The notes: generated by a model not told the origin, from the letters alone. Shown: positions 34,674 to 43,988, counted from the first letter of the stretch. The stretch is 64,000 bases of DNA from Paenibacillus oenotherae (GCF_019443105.1 NZ_JAHZIJ010000004.1:186001-250000); one strand, 5' to 3'. Numbers and translations are program-made.

Positions 34674-35672
34674 TTACATAAACAATGCCATAACCTTGTA
34701 TACGAGTGCAGCGATAACCATCGTAATCGGGATCGTGATGATCCATGACATGACGATCCGTCCCGCCATTCCCCACTTCACCGCCGAGAAGCGCTTCGCG
34801 CTGCCGACACCGAGAATCGACGATGTAATAACATGCGTCGTACTTACGGGCAGATGCGCCAGCGTAGCGGTCAGAATAACCGAGGCTGACGTAATATCTG
34901 CGGCAAAGCCGTTAATGGGCTCGATTTTGAAAATTTTCGTACCCATCGTCTTTATAATTTTCCATCCGCCGAGAGAAGTACCGAGCGCCATTGCGAGGGC
35001 AGCCGATACTTTAACCCACCAGGGGATAACATTGATATCTTCATGCAATTCCGCCGCTACAAGCGCGAAGGTCATAATCCCCATCGCCTTCTGCGCATCA
35101 TTCGTACCGTGCGTGAACGACTGGAATGCCGCTGTAATAATCTGTCCTGTCCGGAAGCCCTTGTTGATCTGATGCGGACTGGACTTGGCGAAGATCTGCT
35201 TCAAGAGCCACATCACGGCGAATCCCCCGGCAAAAGCAATGAGCGGCGACAGGATCAGCACCTGAACGATACTGATAAATCCGCTTGCGTTGATGCCGTC
35301 CATCCCGTTCGCACTAACGACAGCACCCGCAAGAGAGCCGATAAGCGCATGTGAGGATGAGGAAGGAATCCCGAACCACCATGTGATGAGATTCCATGCA
35401 ATCGCGGAGATGAGTGTGGCGATAATGACCTCAACCCCGTTATCGATCGTTGTGGGGTCCGCCACACTGCCGCCGATCTTCTTCGCTACCCCTGTGAACA
35501 GAATGGCGCCTACGAAATTCATGGTCGAAGCGATAACGATGGCCAATCTCGGGGACAATGCCCGTGTCGATACCGACGTTGCAATTGCATTAGCCGTATC
35601 GTGGAAACCATTTATAAAGTCAAATGCCAAGGCAAGAAAAATAACAATACCAACCAACAAATAAATATCCAT
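34674..35672 (-). CDS. pit: PiT-family low-affinity inorganic phosphate transporter
   Basis: 332 residues with about ten hydrophobic segments. The two PiT signatures are present: FDFINGFHDTANAIAT near the N-terminus and FQSFTHGTNDAQKAMG in the middle, along with SSSHALIGSLAG and PVSTTHVITSSILG. Members of the family carry metal-phosphate or phosphate with protons or sodium. The gene is 20 bases downstream of the PhoU-like gene, the conserved pair in which the PhoU-like protein modulates the transporter. Confidence 0.92.
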   Translation of the reverse strand: MDIYLLVGIVIFLALAFDFINGFHDTANAIATSVSTRALSPRLAIVIASTMNFVGAILFTGVAKKIGGSVADPTTIDNGVEVIIATLISAIAWNLITWWFGIPSSSSHALIGSLAGAVVSANGMDGINASGFISIVQVLILSPLIAFAGGFAVMWLLKQIFAKSSPHQINKGFRTGQIITAAFQSFTHGTNDAQKAMGIMTFALVAAELHEDINVIPWWVKVSAALAMALGTSLGGWKIIKTMGTKIFKIEPINGFAADITSASVILTATLAHLPVSTTHVITSSILGVGSAKRFSAVKWGMAGRIVMSWIITIPITMVIAALVYKVMALFM

Positions 35673-35692
35673 AGCCGCCTGTCACCTGCTCC

Positions 35693-36304
35693 TTAGCTGT
35701 TACGCATGATGATCGTCTCGAGTGTGTTGGCGACATCTTCACAATAATCTGTCGTCTGTTCCAAGCGTTCGTAAATTTCCTTGCGTTTGATCAGCTCGAT
35801 CGGATCCTTCACTTTAGCGAACAGGCCCTTCACGCATACACGCAGCAGATCATCGGCTTGATTCTCAAGCTCATTGATATGGATTGCGGGCTCGCGCATT
35901 GCAAGCAGCTTCTTCTCTGTCAGCAAATAAATCGCTTTCTTGATTTGCTGGGCACAGCGGAGAATATTGTCCGCGAACAATTGAATGTACTCGTCTGGCT
36001 CGCGAATATCGTACATCTCAAAGCGTGACGCACAAGCTTCAATGCCATCCAGCACATCATCCAGCGAGGTGGTAAGTGCCATGATGTCCTCACGCTCGAT
36101 CGGCGTAATGAACGTCTTGTTGAGCTCCGTCAGAATCGTATGTACGTGACGGTCACACTTGGTTTCGAACTCTTTCATCGTTTTTGCAAACACAGTGACA
36201 TCTTCGATTTTGGAAACATTCTGTTCGAAATATTCCACTGCTTCGAGTAGAATGTCCGCCATTCCTTCCAGCGTCGTAAAAAACACGTCTTTTCTTTTGA
36301 ACAT
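35693..36304 (-). CDS. PhoU-like DUF47 protein, partner of the phosphate transporter
   Basis: 203 residues from the ATG at 36304 (AAGGGG upstream), predicted all-helical. The DUF47 signature is seen in FFTTLEGMADILLEAVEYFEQN, FETKCDRHVHTILTELNKTFITPIEREDI and DDVLDGIEACASRFEMYDI. These proteins fold like PhoU and regulate PiT-type transport of phosphate, perhaps through metal clusters (acidic ExxxD motifs). Spacing to pit is 20 bases with no terminator, so they are co-transcribed. Confidence 0.9.
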   Translation of the reverse strand: MFKRKDVFFTTLEGMADILLEAVEYFEQNVSKIEDVTVFAKTMKEFETKCDRHVHTILTELNKTFITPIEREDIMALTTSLDDVLDGIEACASRFEMYDIREPDEYIQLFADNILRCAQQIKKAIYLLTEKKLLAMREPAIHINELENQADDLLRVCVKGLFAKVKDPIELIKRKEIYERLEQTTDYCEDVANTLETIIMRNS

Positions 36305-36510
36305 CGGTAAGATATCCCCTTCGTCATCTGCATTATAACGTTGTCGGCACACAAAGAACCGACAATATCTTAACATAGTTTACCTTTCAATTGTTAAGGG
36401 ATTGTAAATGTTTTATGACAATTTTCGGATTTATGCCATAAAAACGAGATTTGCTTGCTTCCGTACCCCTATTATTTTCTAACGGAGCGGTTTTTAACCG
36501 CTTCTTGACG

Positions 36511-36548
36511 AAGAGCCGCAAGCGGCACATGGCACCGCTCGCGGCTCC
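36511..36548 (-). terminator. Strong hairpin downstream of the YerB-like gene
   Basis: GAGCCGC-AGCGG-GC pairs with GC-CGCT-GCGGCTC; on the minus strand CTCTTCGTC follows. A second hairpin AGCGGTT/AACCGCT at 36484-36502 lies behind it. Together they separate the YerB-like lipoprotein gene from the phosphate operon. Confidence 0.55.
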
Positions 36549-36620
36549 CCTGACAAGCATGGATCCGAACAACCGCACTCAACCAGCTGCGTTACAGTTT
36601 CTGCTCCCTGACCCCGAGCC

Positions 36621-37712
36621 CTAGCTGAGCTTCACATGCTCTGCGAAGGTCGGCTTATTCGGAACGATATGATAAAATGTTTTGCCCGGCACAAGCGGAA
36701 GCTCCTTGCCGTCCTTCATCAGCCGGATGACGCCGTCACCACCGCGCTCCCACGTGCAATCCACCGCCCGCCCTCGCTGGATCAATATTGCCGAACCGCC
36801 GGATTCCAGATCAATATCCAATCTCCCAACATCATCATAGACCTTATGCGAAGCGCCCAGCACAGCGATATTCGTTGTCGTCAGCTGCTTCTCTGTCGTC
36901 AAATCCGTATGCGGCTTATCATTAATGGAACGAGCATATAAGTTCTGTGCGGCATCGTACACGTACGAAACCTTATAATTTTTGAGCAGGAAGTTAATTT
37001 CAACATTCGTCGCCACTGTACCGGAGCCCGTCGCACCCTCCTCCGAGAACGGATAGGTTGGGATCGCCGTCGTCTCCGCGTATTTCTTCTTCGCAGCGCC
37101 TGCGCGAAGCTTCTCCAGATTGGAATACAGATTATGCGGCGCCTTGCGGAACTTCTCCCGCCAGAAATAACTGCCCGCATTAGTGATCTCATCGAGATAA
37201 TCCTTCTTCTGCCGCTGCAGAATCGCATAGCCGTCCGGACTTCCGCCCGCATGGGTCAGCACCGCTCCGAATGACTCGCCAAGCGAGATCAGATATGGCC
37301 TGATGCTGCGGATCGGCCCGATAGAATCCGTGAACTCATCACTTTGAAAGATCGCCACAAGCCGCGTTATTCCCCCCTCAGCCAGCACCTCCCATACCAT
37401 ATCGGCATGAGGCAGGCCCGATTGCGGACGCGCAGCGGAGTAATTGTTAATCATGACCGCGATAGGCCGCTTGACCGCTTCCTGCTGCAGCCCAAGACCA
37501 GTAAGCGGAGCCACATAAGGGAGTGCAGCGTTATCAGCAGGCGGCGGCTCCTCTCTCGGCATTTCCTCCGGCGTAAGCCTATTTTCTTCGATTATCCTGT
37601 CATGTTTTTCCTCAATGGATTCCGAACAGCCAGCTAACAGGGCCATAAGCAGTATGACCGTTAATCCAATGCCGGTTGCGTGACGAAAGCGGTTCCAGAT
37701 TCCTTCAATCAT
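36621..37712 (-). CDS. yerB: DUF3048-domain lipoprotein, YerB-like
   Basis: 363 residues from the ATG at 37712 (AAGGTGGG upstream). A lipoprotein signal with lipobox LMALLAGC (C29) anchors it outside the membrane. The DUF3048 domain occupies most of the chain: PIAVMINNYSAARPQSGLPHADMVWEVLAEGGITRLVAIFQS, then GPIRSIRPYLISLGESFGAVLTHAGGSPDGYAIL and SYFWREKFRKAPHNLYSN. Bacillus YerB has the same layout and unknown function, possibly cell-wall related. It stands alone between terminators. Confidence 0.85.
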   Translation of the reverse strand: MIEGIWNRFRHATGIGLTVILLMALLAGCSESIEEKHDRIIEENRLTPEEMPREEPPPADNAALPYVAPLTGLGLQQEAVKRPIAVMINNYSAARPQSGLPHADMVWEVLAEGGITRLVAIFQSDEFTDSIGPIRSIRPYLISLGESFGAVLTHAGGSPDGYAILQRQKKDYLDEITNAGSYFWREKFRKAPHNLYSNLEKLRAGAAKKKYAETTAIPTYPFSEEGATGSGTVATNVEINFLLKNYKVSYVYDAAQNLYARSINDKPHTDLTTEKQLTTTNIAVLGASHKVYDDVGRLDIDLESGGSAILIQRGRAVDCTWERGGDGVIRLMKDGKELPLVPGKTFYHIVPNKPTFAEHVKLS

Positions 37713-37961
37713 ATGTACGCCCACCTTCACATCAAGTTGCCCGGAATATTCCGGTTCCCTTATTAAACCATACGAATCCTGACATTGTCTCGCATTTCAT
37801 CTGGGCCGCTGAAAAAAATAAAAGCCGCAATTCCTCCCAGCCAGAGAAGGATACCGTACAATAGACAGACAAAAAAGCAGCGTAGAAGTATGACTCCGAA
37901 GGCTGCTTCGCATACTACCGAGAAGATGTTGTCACCGTATAAATAGGAGGTTCGCCTGCAT

Positions 37962-38081
37962 ATGCCACAATTCTTCGACTGGATCGCCCGCCACTGGCTC
38001 GGATCAGCTCTTATCCTCGTAGCGGCTCTGGCCGTCACCTTCATTGTCACCAAGCGCAAATCGCTTTTCTACAAAGAATAG
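37962..38081 (+). CDS. 39-residue single-pass membrane protein
   Basis: Starts MPQFFDWIARHWLG, has one membrane helix (about 14-30, SALILVAALAVTFIV) and a basic end (KRKSLFYKE). A GGAGG lies 11 bases before the ATG, a little distant. The amphipathic Trp-containing N-terminus and positive tail are typical of tiny membrane peptides. Function unknown; I include it for the site and the clean TM. Confidence 0.5.
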   Translation: MPQFFDWIARHWLGSALILVAALAVTFIVTKRKSLFYKE

Positions 38082-38132
38082 CCGATTATTCTTTATCGCA
38101 ATCGCTCTCCTGTAAGGAATAGCCGCGAGCAA

Positions 38133-39560
38133 TCAATCGCAATCTTGCTTCTCCTGCTGCTCTGGCGGCTGCTGAACGAGCGGAAGCTCAATCGTTACCG
38201 CCGTTCCTTCTTCAATGACACTATCGACTCGAAGCGTACCGCCATGCAGCTCGACAATTTCCTTGCAGATCGCAAGGCCGAGCCCGCTCCCTGTGCGCTG
38301 GCTGCTCCCCTTGTAGAACTTGTCCGTAATGTGGGGGAGATCCTCCTCTGGAATGCCGCAGCCTGTATCTGCAATGCTGATGCGCGCCCAGCCAGGCGTA
38401 TCGACGGCAGCGACAATCGTTATTTCACCACCGGCTGGCGTGAACTTGAGCGCATTATCCAGCACATTGATGAATACCTGCTTCAATCGGTTGGCGTCCG
38501 CTTCCACCATCAAGGGTGAAGCGCCCAGCTGCCCCGACAGCTTGACGCCCTCCCGCTGTCCGCGAACCTCGAACTGCCGGATCGTCTCCCGAACGGGCTT
38601 GAGCAGGTCCAGCGCCTCCGGGTGAAGGACAATGCTTTTCGCGTACAGCTTGGAGAAATCCAGCAGATCCTCCACAAGTCCGGACAGGCGATCCGTCTCA
38701 CGATCAATCACCGCAAGACCAAGCTGCAGCTCTTCCACATCGGCGGGATCGCCGGAGGCCAGCGTCTCGCTCCAGCCTTTAATCGAAGTAAGCGGAGTTC
38801 GCAGCTCATGCGAGATGGACGAGATAAAGTCATTCTTGAGCTTCTCCCGCCTGGTCAGCTCTGCCGCCATCTTATTCAGTGTCTCAGCCAGCCGCCCGAT
38901 CTCGTCACGCTCATATAGAGAGGCACGGCGGGACCAGTCCCCTTCGCCCATCTGCTCGGCGACTAGTGTCAGGTTACGGATCGGCCTCGCGATCCGGTTC
39001 GCCAGCAGCACACTCATCGTGAAGAAGAGCAGCACGACGACAACGCCGACGAGAACGGTCAGCCACAGCATATTCCTTACTATCGCATCGACTCGCTCCA
39101 AAGAAGCCGTGTAGCGAAACATCGCTACAATACGTCCATTATCCTTGACCGGAAGAGTAACCGCGGCGATCCGCTCATTCGTAGACTGGTCGATCCCGCG
39201 CCATGTCCCTGTCTCGCCCTGCATCGCCTGCTGCACATCCTCCGTTTGCAGAGCAACCGCCGGGCCTGCAAGCCCGTTGCTCTCCATCATGATGCGGCCG
39301 GTATAATCCAGAAGCTGCAGATGAATGGAGCCCTCTGTCATATTTTGCAGCATGTATTCGGCCCTTATCTCCATCGAACTGGACGCGATATTGCGGTTAT
39401 GAAGTGCCGCTTCCGTCTCCGCACGCTGCAGCAGCGCTCCAAGCGCACTGCCGTAATAATAATTCCAGACAAGCGTCACGAACAGCGTGCCGAGCATGAC
39501 AACAACGAGCATAATAAGGACGCCATAGCTCCAGACCATCCGTGAACGCAAGCTGCTCAT
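38133..39560 (-). CDS. Sensor histidine kinase of the third two-component system
   Basis: 475 residues from the ATG at 39560, which overlaps the regulator's stop (ATGA). Two membrane segments (about 10-32 and 160-185) flank an extracellular sensor of about 125 residues. A HAMP domain (RIARPIRNLTLVAEQMGEGD) is followed by HisKA with FISSISHELRTPLTSIKGWSETL and the ATPase domain with VFINVLDNALKFTPAGG, DTGCGIPEEDLPHI and GSGLGLAICKEIVELHGG. The arrangement (PhoR/ResE-like) suggests an envelope or respiratory signal; no target is known. Confidence 0.9.
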   Translation of the reverse strand: MSSLRSRMVWSYGVLIMLVVVMLGTLFVTLVWNYYYGSALGALLQRAETEAALHNRNIASSSMEIRAEYMLQNMTEGSIHLQLLDYTGRIMMESNGLAGPAVALQTEDVQQAMQGETGTWRGIDQSTNERIAAVTLPVKDNGRIVAMFRYTASLERVDAIVRNMLWLTVLVGVVVVLLFFTMSVLLANRIARPIRNLTLVAEQMGEGDWSRRASLYERDEIGRLAETLNKMAAELTRREKLKNDFISSISHELRTPLTSIKGWSETLASGDPADVEELQLGLAVIDRETDRLSGLVEDLLDFSKLYAKSIVLHPEALDLLKPVRETIRQFEVRGQREGVKLSGQLGASPLMVEADANRLKQVFINVLDNALKFTPAGGEITIVAAVDTPGWARISIADTGCGIPEEDLPHITDKFYKGSSQRTGSGLGLAICKEIVELHGGTLRVDSVIEEGTAVTIELPLVQQPPEQQEKQDCD

Positions 39561-40621
39561 TGCCCTGCGCTCCGTTTCCATCTATAGCCGTAGCCCCACA
39601 GAGTCTCGATATATTTCGGCTCGGATGGCTCATCTTCAATTTTTGTGCGAATGCGCCGGATGTTCACATCAACGATCTTCAGATCCCCGATAAAATGACG
39701 CCCCCACACTTCATCCAAAATATCATCCCGGCTAAGTCCTGCGCCTTCCCGCTCAAGAAGAAGCTTGACGAGTGTCCACTCCGTTGGGGTCAGCACGATT
39801 TCTACGTCATCCTTCCATAGCCTGCGCTCTACAGCCGACAAGCGGAAAGGTCCTGAGCGCAGCTCGTTCAGCAGCGGGCGTACAGGCTGCCTTGATTGGC
39901 CATCGGCATTGTTCCCCCCAACTTGTGCTGGAAGTCCCGCGACGTCGCCCATTATCGGCATGCCGGAAGCTTCCGCCGAGATTCGCGCGATGTCAGCGTC
40001 CGCAGCGGCTGCAGCAGCCGCTGCGGACGCTCCGTCTATGCTGTCGCTGGCTCCATTCGCCGCCCCGGACACTGCGCCGCCATCGCTCGCTTCATAGGCT
40101 GCCCCGGACACTGCGCTGCCGCTTGCACCATGGGCCGACCCAGACACTGCACCGCTGCTGCTCGCTCCATGGGCCGCCCCGGACACTGCGCCATCCACTA
40201 CGCCATCGGACTGGCTTGGTGGTGAAGCCTGCTCCGGCCAGGTCAGCCCGCCTGGCATCATTCGCCGATGCAGCGACTTGAGCCGCGCGACCAGCTCACC
40301 TGGACTGAACGGCTTTTGCACATAGTCATCCGCCCCGAGCTCCAGCCCGCGAATCTTATCTTCCTCCTGGGACTTAGCCGTCAGCATGATGATTCCCATA
40401 CGCGGGAATCGCTCACGCAGCCGCTCACATACATCGAAGCCGCTGATCGTTGGCAGCATAACATCCAGCAGCGCAGCATCGAACGGAGGGGAAGCCGACT
40501 CCGCCAATGCCAGAGCAGCTTCCCCATCCTCCGCTTCAACAACCTCCATCCCGTTCCGTTTCAGATTGATCCGCACGAAGCCCCGAATCGCTTCCTCGTC
40601 CTCAAGCAACAAAATCCGCAT
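39557..40621 (-). CDS. OmpR-family response regulator with a long Ser/Gly/Ala-rich linker
   Basis: 354 residues, about 110 longer than usual. The receiver (1-122) has LLLEDEEAIR, phospho-acceptor D in AALLDVMLPTISG and K in YVQKPFSPGEL. The winged helix (about 258-352) has VLTPTEWTLVKLLLEREGAGLS and DVNIRRIRTKIE...LWGYGYRWK. Between them lies a repeat-like linker at about 130-235 (GAVSGAAHGASS, GSAHGAS, GAAYEAS) followed by an alanine run, probably unstructured. The linker does not break the frame and the domains are complete, so the protein is likely functional. It is the first gene of the pair. Confidence 0.88.
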   Translation of the reverse strand: MRILLLEDEEAIRGFVRINLKRNGMEVVEAEDGEAALALAESASPPFDAALLDVMLPTISGFDVCERLRERFPRMGIIMLTAKSQEEDKIRGLELGADDYVQKPFSPGELVARLKSLHRRMMPGGLTWPEQASPPSQSDGVVDGAVSGAAHGASSSGAVSGSAHGASGSAVSGAAYEASDGGAVSGAANGASDSIDGASAAAAAAAADADIARISAEASGMPIMGDVAGLPAQVGGNNADGQSRQPVRPLLNELRSGPFRLSAVERRLWKDDVEIVLTPTEWTLVKLLLEREGAGLSRDDILDEVWGRHFIGDLKIVDVNIRRIRTKIEDEPSEPKYIETLWGYGYRWKRSAGQ

Positions 40622-40700
40622 TGCCGCAACCCCCCTCCTGTCCGACCGGCCTTATTCCGCTGCCTGTCCTATTCCAACAAAAACTGTCCAACAACGTCCG

Positions 40701-42104
40701 CTACTCGGAAGGCAGCACTTCGAACAGCCGCTTCAATTCCGTCTTGTCCGGCTTCACCTGGCGGTACCGTTCCTTTTCCTCCCTGCTCCATAGAGCAGGA
40801 GGCTCACCCCATACAGCGGCATATTGAATGCCGGCCGCCGTGACCAGCTCCGCATATTGAACGCCTCCATCCTGCCACTGCTGCTCGATATCGCCCCACT
40901 CGGCGAGAGGAACCGGATGAATCGTAAACAAGGCCGCTCTTTCCTTCGTTATGACATTATAGTATTCGAAGACGATACCCGTCTCCTCCTTCGCACGAGG
41001 CCGGCTAATCGTATACATTCCCTGCCACGCCAGCGGAATATCGATAGCATAGCCCTGCGTATAATCGGCATACCGCTCCTGAATCTGCTGGAACTCATCC
41101 CTGCCATTCCACTGCAGATACTGCTGAATAAATAATGTCTCGGCATAAGAGATTTCCGGGTTCTGACCAGGCGCCTCCTGCATAACATGCAGATCAAGAA
41201 TGCCATCCTTATTCCCGTCGCCCCCCTCAGTTGAATAAATGTTGTATCCCTCACCTGGCGAGGACGGTCTGGCAGACGGGTAAACCTTCATTAAATTTCC
41301 TTCGCTCCACGCAAACATCGTCGTTGCTGAGGAGTGAGCGCCGATGCTGGCATCCGTTACTAGCCCGTAACGGTCCGCCGCTATTTTGCCTACAGCCAAA
41401 TTATAATAACCATTCACCGCCCCGCTTAGCGGCACTGAGGCTGCTCGATAGACCGTATTCTCCTTCGCCCGGTACACCTGAAGAGAAGCTCTCATCTCTT
41501 CCCGATCCAGCAAAATCAGCACAATCTCCGAATGCCCATCCCCATCAACTTCACCAATCTCAAGCGTGTTATAGGGCAGCTTGGCAGCAGGCAGCAGCGG
41601 TTCCTCGCCCGTATAATCTTTGCGGATCTGATAAATATTCAATTGATATTCCGGCTGTCCATAAAGACCCCAACCGATCAGCACCTCCGGCTGCCCGTTA
41701 TCATCCATATCCTCCACCATAATTCGATCGATCCCGTAGCTGGACATTTCCGCAATCGTAAACCAATATTTCCAGCTGCCATCATCGCTTGCTCTTAGAA
41801 GCATGACCTGCTGGGTGCCGTTCTCATTCATGAACGTAACGACTGCCTCTTCCCGCCCATCGCCGTCCACATCTTGTTTATTGACCGCCGAGATCGATTG
41901 CGCTTCCAATGGCAGAGACAGCTTCGCCTTGGGAGGCAGCGCATCCTTCACTGCAGAAGCGAGTCGTTCATTCTCTGGCGTAGACCGCGGATTCAGCAAG
42001 AGATCAGCAGGAGTGGCTGTATATTGACACCCTGTCAGTATCATGAGGCTCAACAAGCATAGGCCTGTCAGCCGTTTTCTCCACCCCCAGCGCAGTTGCT
42101 TCAT
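40701..42104 (-). CDS. Exported lipoprotein with FG-GAP/VCBS-like calcium-binding repeats
   Basis: 467 residues from the ATG at 42104. A lipobox MILTGC (C26) predicts lipid anchoring. Three short calcium-loop motifs of the integrin/dockerin type are spaced through the first part: DVDGDGREEAVV, DMDDNGQPEVLIG and EVDGDGHSEIVLI, plus GGDGNKDGILD later. These repeats fold as beta-propeller blades. The remaining part is unassigned. It lies just downstream of a deacetylase gene on the same strand (gap 37 bases), so envelope-linked co-expression is plausible. Confidence 0.75.
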   Translation of the reverse strand: MKQLRWGWRKRLTGLCLLSLMILTGCQYTATPADLLLNPRSTPENERLASAVKDALPPKAKLSLPLEAQSISAVNKQDVDGDGREEAVVTFMNENGTQQVMLLRASDDGSWKYWFTIAEMSSYGIDRIMVEDMDDNGQPEVLIGWGLYGQPEYQLNIYQIRKDYTGEEPLLPAAKLPYNTLEIGEVDGDGHSEIVLILLDREEMRASLQVYRAKENTVYRAASVPLSGAVNGYYNLAVGKIAADRYGLVTDASIGAHSSATTMFAWSEGNLMKVYPSARPSSPGEGYNIYSTEGGDGNKDGILDLHVMQEAPGQNPEISYAETLFIQQYLQWNGRDEFQQIQERYADYTQGYAIDIPLAWQGMYTISRPRAKEETGIVFEYYNVITKERAALFTIHPVPLAEWGDIEQQWQDGGVQYAELVTAAGIQYAAVWGEPPALWSREEKERYRQVKPDKTELKRLFEVLPSE

Positions 42105-42141
42105 CCTGCTTCTTCCCCCATCTGTACTCATCATTGCCCGA

Positions 42142-43257
42142 TTATTTGTTCTTACTGGCCGCTCCGGCATTATGGCGATGCTCATTGGCAGACAGCAGCT
42201 CGTCCACCGTAACGAACGTATAGCCCTTTTTACTCAAATCCTCAATAATAAGCGGAAGCAGTTCCACCGTATTCTTCAGATGCTTACTGCCAAAAGAATG
42301 CATGAGGACAATACCGCCAGGCTTCGTATTCTTGTTCACATTCGCCCGCATCTTCGCTACCGACTCTCCGGCCCAATCACGAGTATCTACCGACCAGCCG
42401 ATCAATTCGCGCTCATTGTCCTTCATAATATTTTTAACGAGCGGAGACACCGCGCCGTATGGCGCCCGTACCAATCGGGGCACAAAACCGACCGCCTCTT
42501 GAATCAGTGTGTCCGTCCATTTAATTTCCTCTTTAATCATCCTGCTGTCAAGCTTGGATAGATCGTGATGATGATAGGAATGATTGCCGAGCGCATGACC
42601 ATCCTTTACAATTCGCTGAAGAATATCCGGATATTTCTTTACCTGAATGCCAACCGTGAAGAACGTCGCCTTAACATCCTTCTCTCGTAAAATGTCCAAA
42701 ATAGCCGTTGTATATTTTTTGTCCGGCCCATCATCAAAGGTCAATGCCACCAGCTTCGATCCATCCGCTGCCACGTAGTCAACAACCGGGGAAGTCGCCC
42801 TGTCAAGCGCTGCCGAAGGAGGCCTCGGCTTCGACTCGGCTGGCTTCGACTTGTTTGGCTTTCCCTTGCCGGGGTCTATCTCGCTTTGCTGGCCGCTATG
42901 TCCCGAGGCACCCTTTGAACCGTCAGGAGCAGCTCCCCCATTGGCTGCGCTGCCGGTATTGCCGGTATTGATCGCGTTGCCGTCCTTGCCGGTGCTTCCG
43001 ATATTGATCGGATCACCGTTACTGCTGGTATTTCCGGCATTGCCTGCAATCGAGGATGTGCCTTTCCCACTTTCACCTTGACCATCGTCGTCTTCCCCAT
43101 TGTCGTTCATCCCTGCCTGTTCCTTCACACCACTAGACAAGCTTCCTCCAGCCCATAAACTGAGCACATTGTTAGTACTGCATCCAGCCACTAAAACAAT
43201 TAGAATGACCATAAGCACAATAAGGAGCAATCTACGGTGTCTTTTCTCTCTGCTCAT
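42142..43257 (-). CDS. Membrane-anchored polysaccharide deacetylase (NodB/PdaA type)
   Basis: 371 residues. A lipoprotein-type signal ends in VLVAGC (C26). A Gly/Asn/Ser-rich spacer at about 45-130 (GNAGNTSSNGD, GNTGSAANGG) leads to a NodB homology domain from about 165. Its motif 1 is LTFDDGPD, motif 2 GNHSYHHHDLSK, and later motifs include RAPYGAVSP and VLMHSFGSKHLKNTVELL. It should remove acetyl groups from peptidoglycan or another wall glycan at the cell surface, conferring lysozyme tolerance in related species. The domain is complete; the spacer resembles low-complexity inserts seen in other proteins of this window. Confidence 0.88.
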   Translation of the reverse strand: MSREKRHRRLLLIVLMVILIVLVAGCSTNNVLSLWAGGSLSSGVKEQAGMNDNGEDDDGQGESGKGTSSIAGNAGNTSSNGDPINIGSTGKDGNAINTGNTGSAANGGAAPDGSKGASGHSGQQSEIDPGKGKPNKSKPAESKPRPPSAALDRATSPVVDYVAADGSKLVALTFDDGPDKKYTTAILDILREKDVKATFFTVGIQVKKYPDILQRIVKDGHALGNHSYHHHDLSKLDSRMIKEEIKWTDTLIQEAVGFVPRLVRAPYGAVSPLVKNIMKDNERELIGWSVDTRDWAGESVAKMRANVNKNTKPGGIVLMHSFGSKHLKNTVELLPLIIEDLSKKGYTFVTVDELLSANEHRHNAGAASKNK

Positions 43258-43445
43258 TCTGCCAACTCCTTAAGCTATCCTTCACTAACATCGTAAAGGA
43301 GACCGCTTAAGAAGTCGTTACAAACTAGTAACATCCTCATATTGCATAACAGACTAATAGAGCCAACTGATAGAGTTCAATCCAATCAAGATTCAGCTTG
43401 AACATCCGGTTTTTCAATAGTCTTGCCATGGACTTTCTCACCAAA

Positions 43446-43624
43446 CCTGCCGATAGTGCAGGAATTTTGGTTTAAAAAGCGATAGATGGAAGAATCCCTG
43501 CAATTATGCAGGCATATTTAGCGGATTCGGCCGATAGGAGCGAACTGAGATGAAATACCTGTACTTTGGCAGGAATTCAGCCTCCAGCAGTCCAAAACGA
43601 GTGAAAAGCCTGCACTTTTGCAGG
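43446..43624. repeat. Hairpin array 2: four CCTGC...GCAGG hairpins at 50/61/51-bp spacing
   Basis: CCTGCcgatagtGCAGG (43446-43462), CCTGCAATTATGCAGG (43497-43512), CCTGTACTTTGGCAGG (43558-43573) and CCTGCACTTTTGCAGG (43609-43624). The loops are short and flanking bases after each right arm favour AATT or CAT. Spacing of the right arms is 50, 61 and 51 bases, matching array 1 at 34267-34443. An 8-mer CGGCCGAT lies in the longer gap of both arrays. No gene overlaps. Confidence 0.65.
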
Positions 43625-43723
43625 CAATCATAAGGAGCGCATATTCGGATCCTCAATTAAATTTTTGAAATTTTGGCGCAAGAGTTGCTCCGATTCATAT
43701 TTGCTGTTCACATTCATTGTTGC

Positions 43724-43988
43724 GCTTATCGCTTCTTTCGACGTATCTGCTTATACGCCACTGCTGCTGTAAGCGGATTTTTCCTGCTCTCAGCAGGTCG
43801 GGGAGGTTTGTTGGGGCGCTGTTAGCTGGTTTTGAATGCTTATATCTTCCTTCGACGCGTCCGCTCATACGCCACTGCTGCTGTAAGCGGATTTTTCCTG
43901 CTTTCAGCAGAGGTCGGGGAGGTTTGTTGGGGCGCTGTTAGCGGGGTTTGAATGCTTATCTCTTCTTTCGACGCGTCCGCTCATACGT
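43724..43988. repeat. 114-116 bp tandem repeat, two full units and a partial third
   Basis: GCTTATC/GCTTATA starts recur at 43724, 43838 and 43954. Each unit contains the stretch CGCCACTGCTGCTGTAAGCG followed by GATTTTTCCTGCT and TCGGGGAGGTTTGTTGGGGC, nearly unchanged. A CCTGCTNTCAGCAGG-like hairpin lies inside each unit. No gene is visible here. It sits between the deacetylase promoter region and the purine-operon terminator. Confidence 0.8.

Noticed and set aside
37763-37861. A minus-strand frame with a hydrophobic helix (LLYGILLWLGGIAAFIFF) starting from TTG.
   Set aside because: It is plausible for a tiny membrane protein, but no Shine-Dalgarno sequence precedes the TTG; left unannotated.
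43446-43624. Array of four hairpins considered as a CRISPR array.
   Set aside because: Repeat units are short palindromes with different loop sequences, spacing alternates between about 51 and 61, and no cas genes are near.
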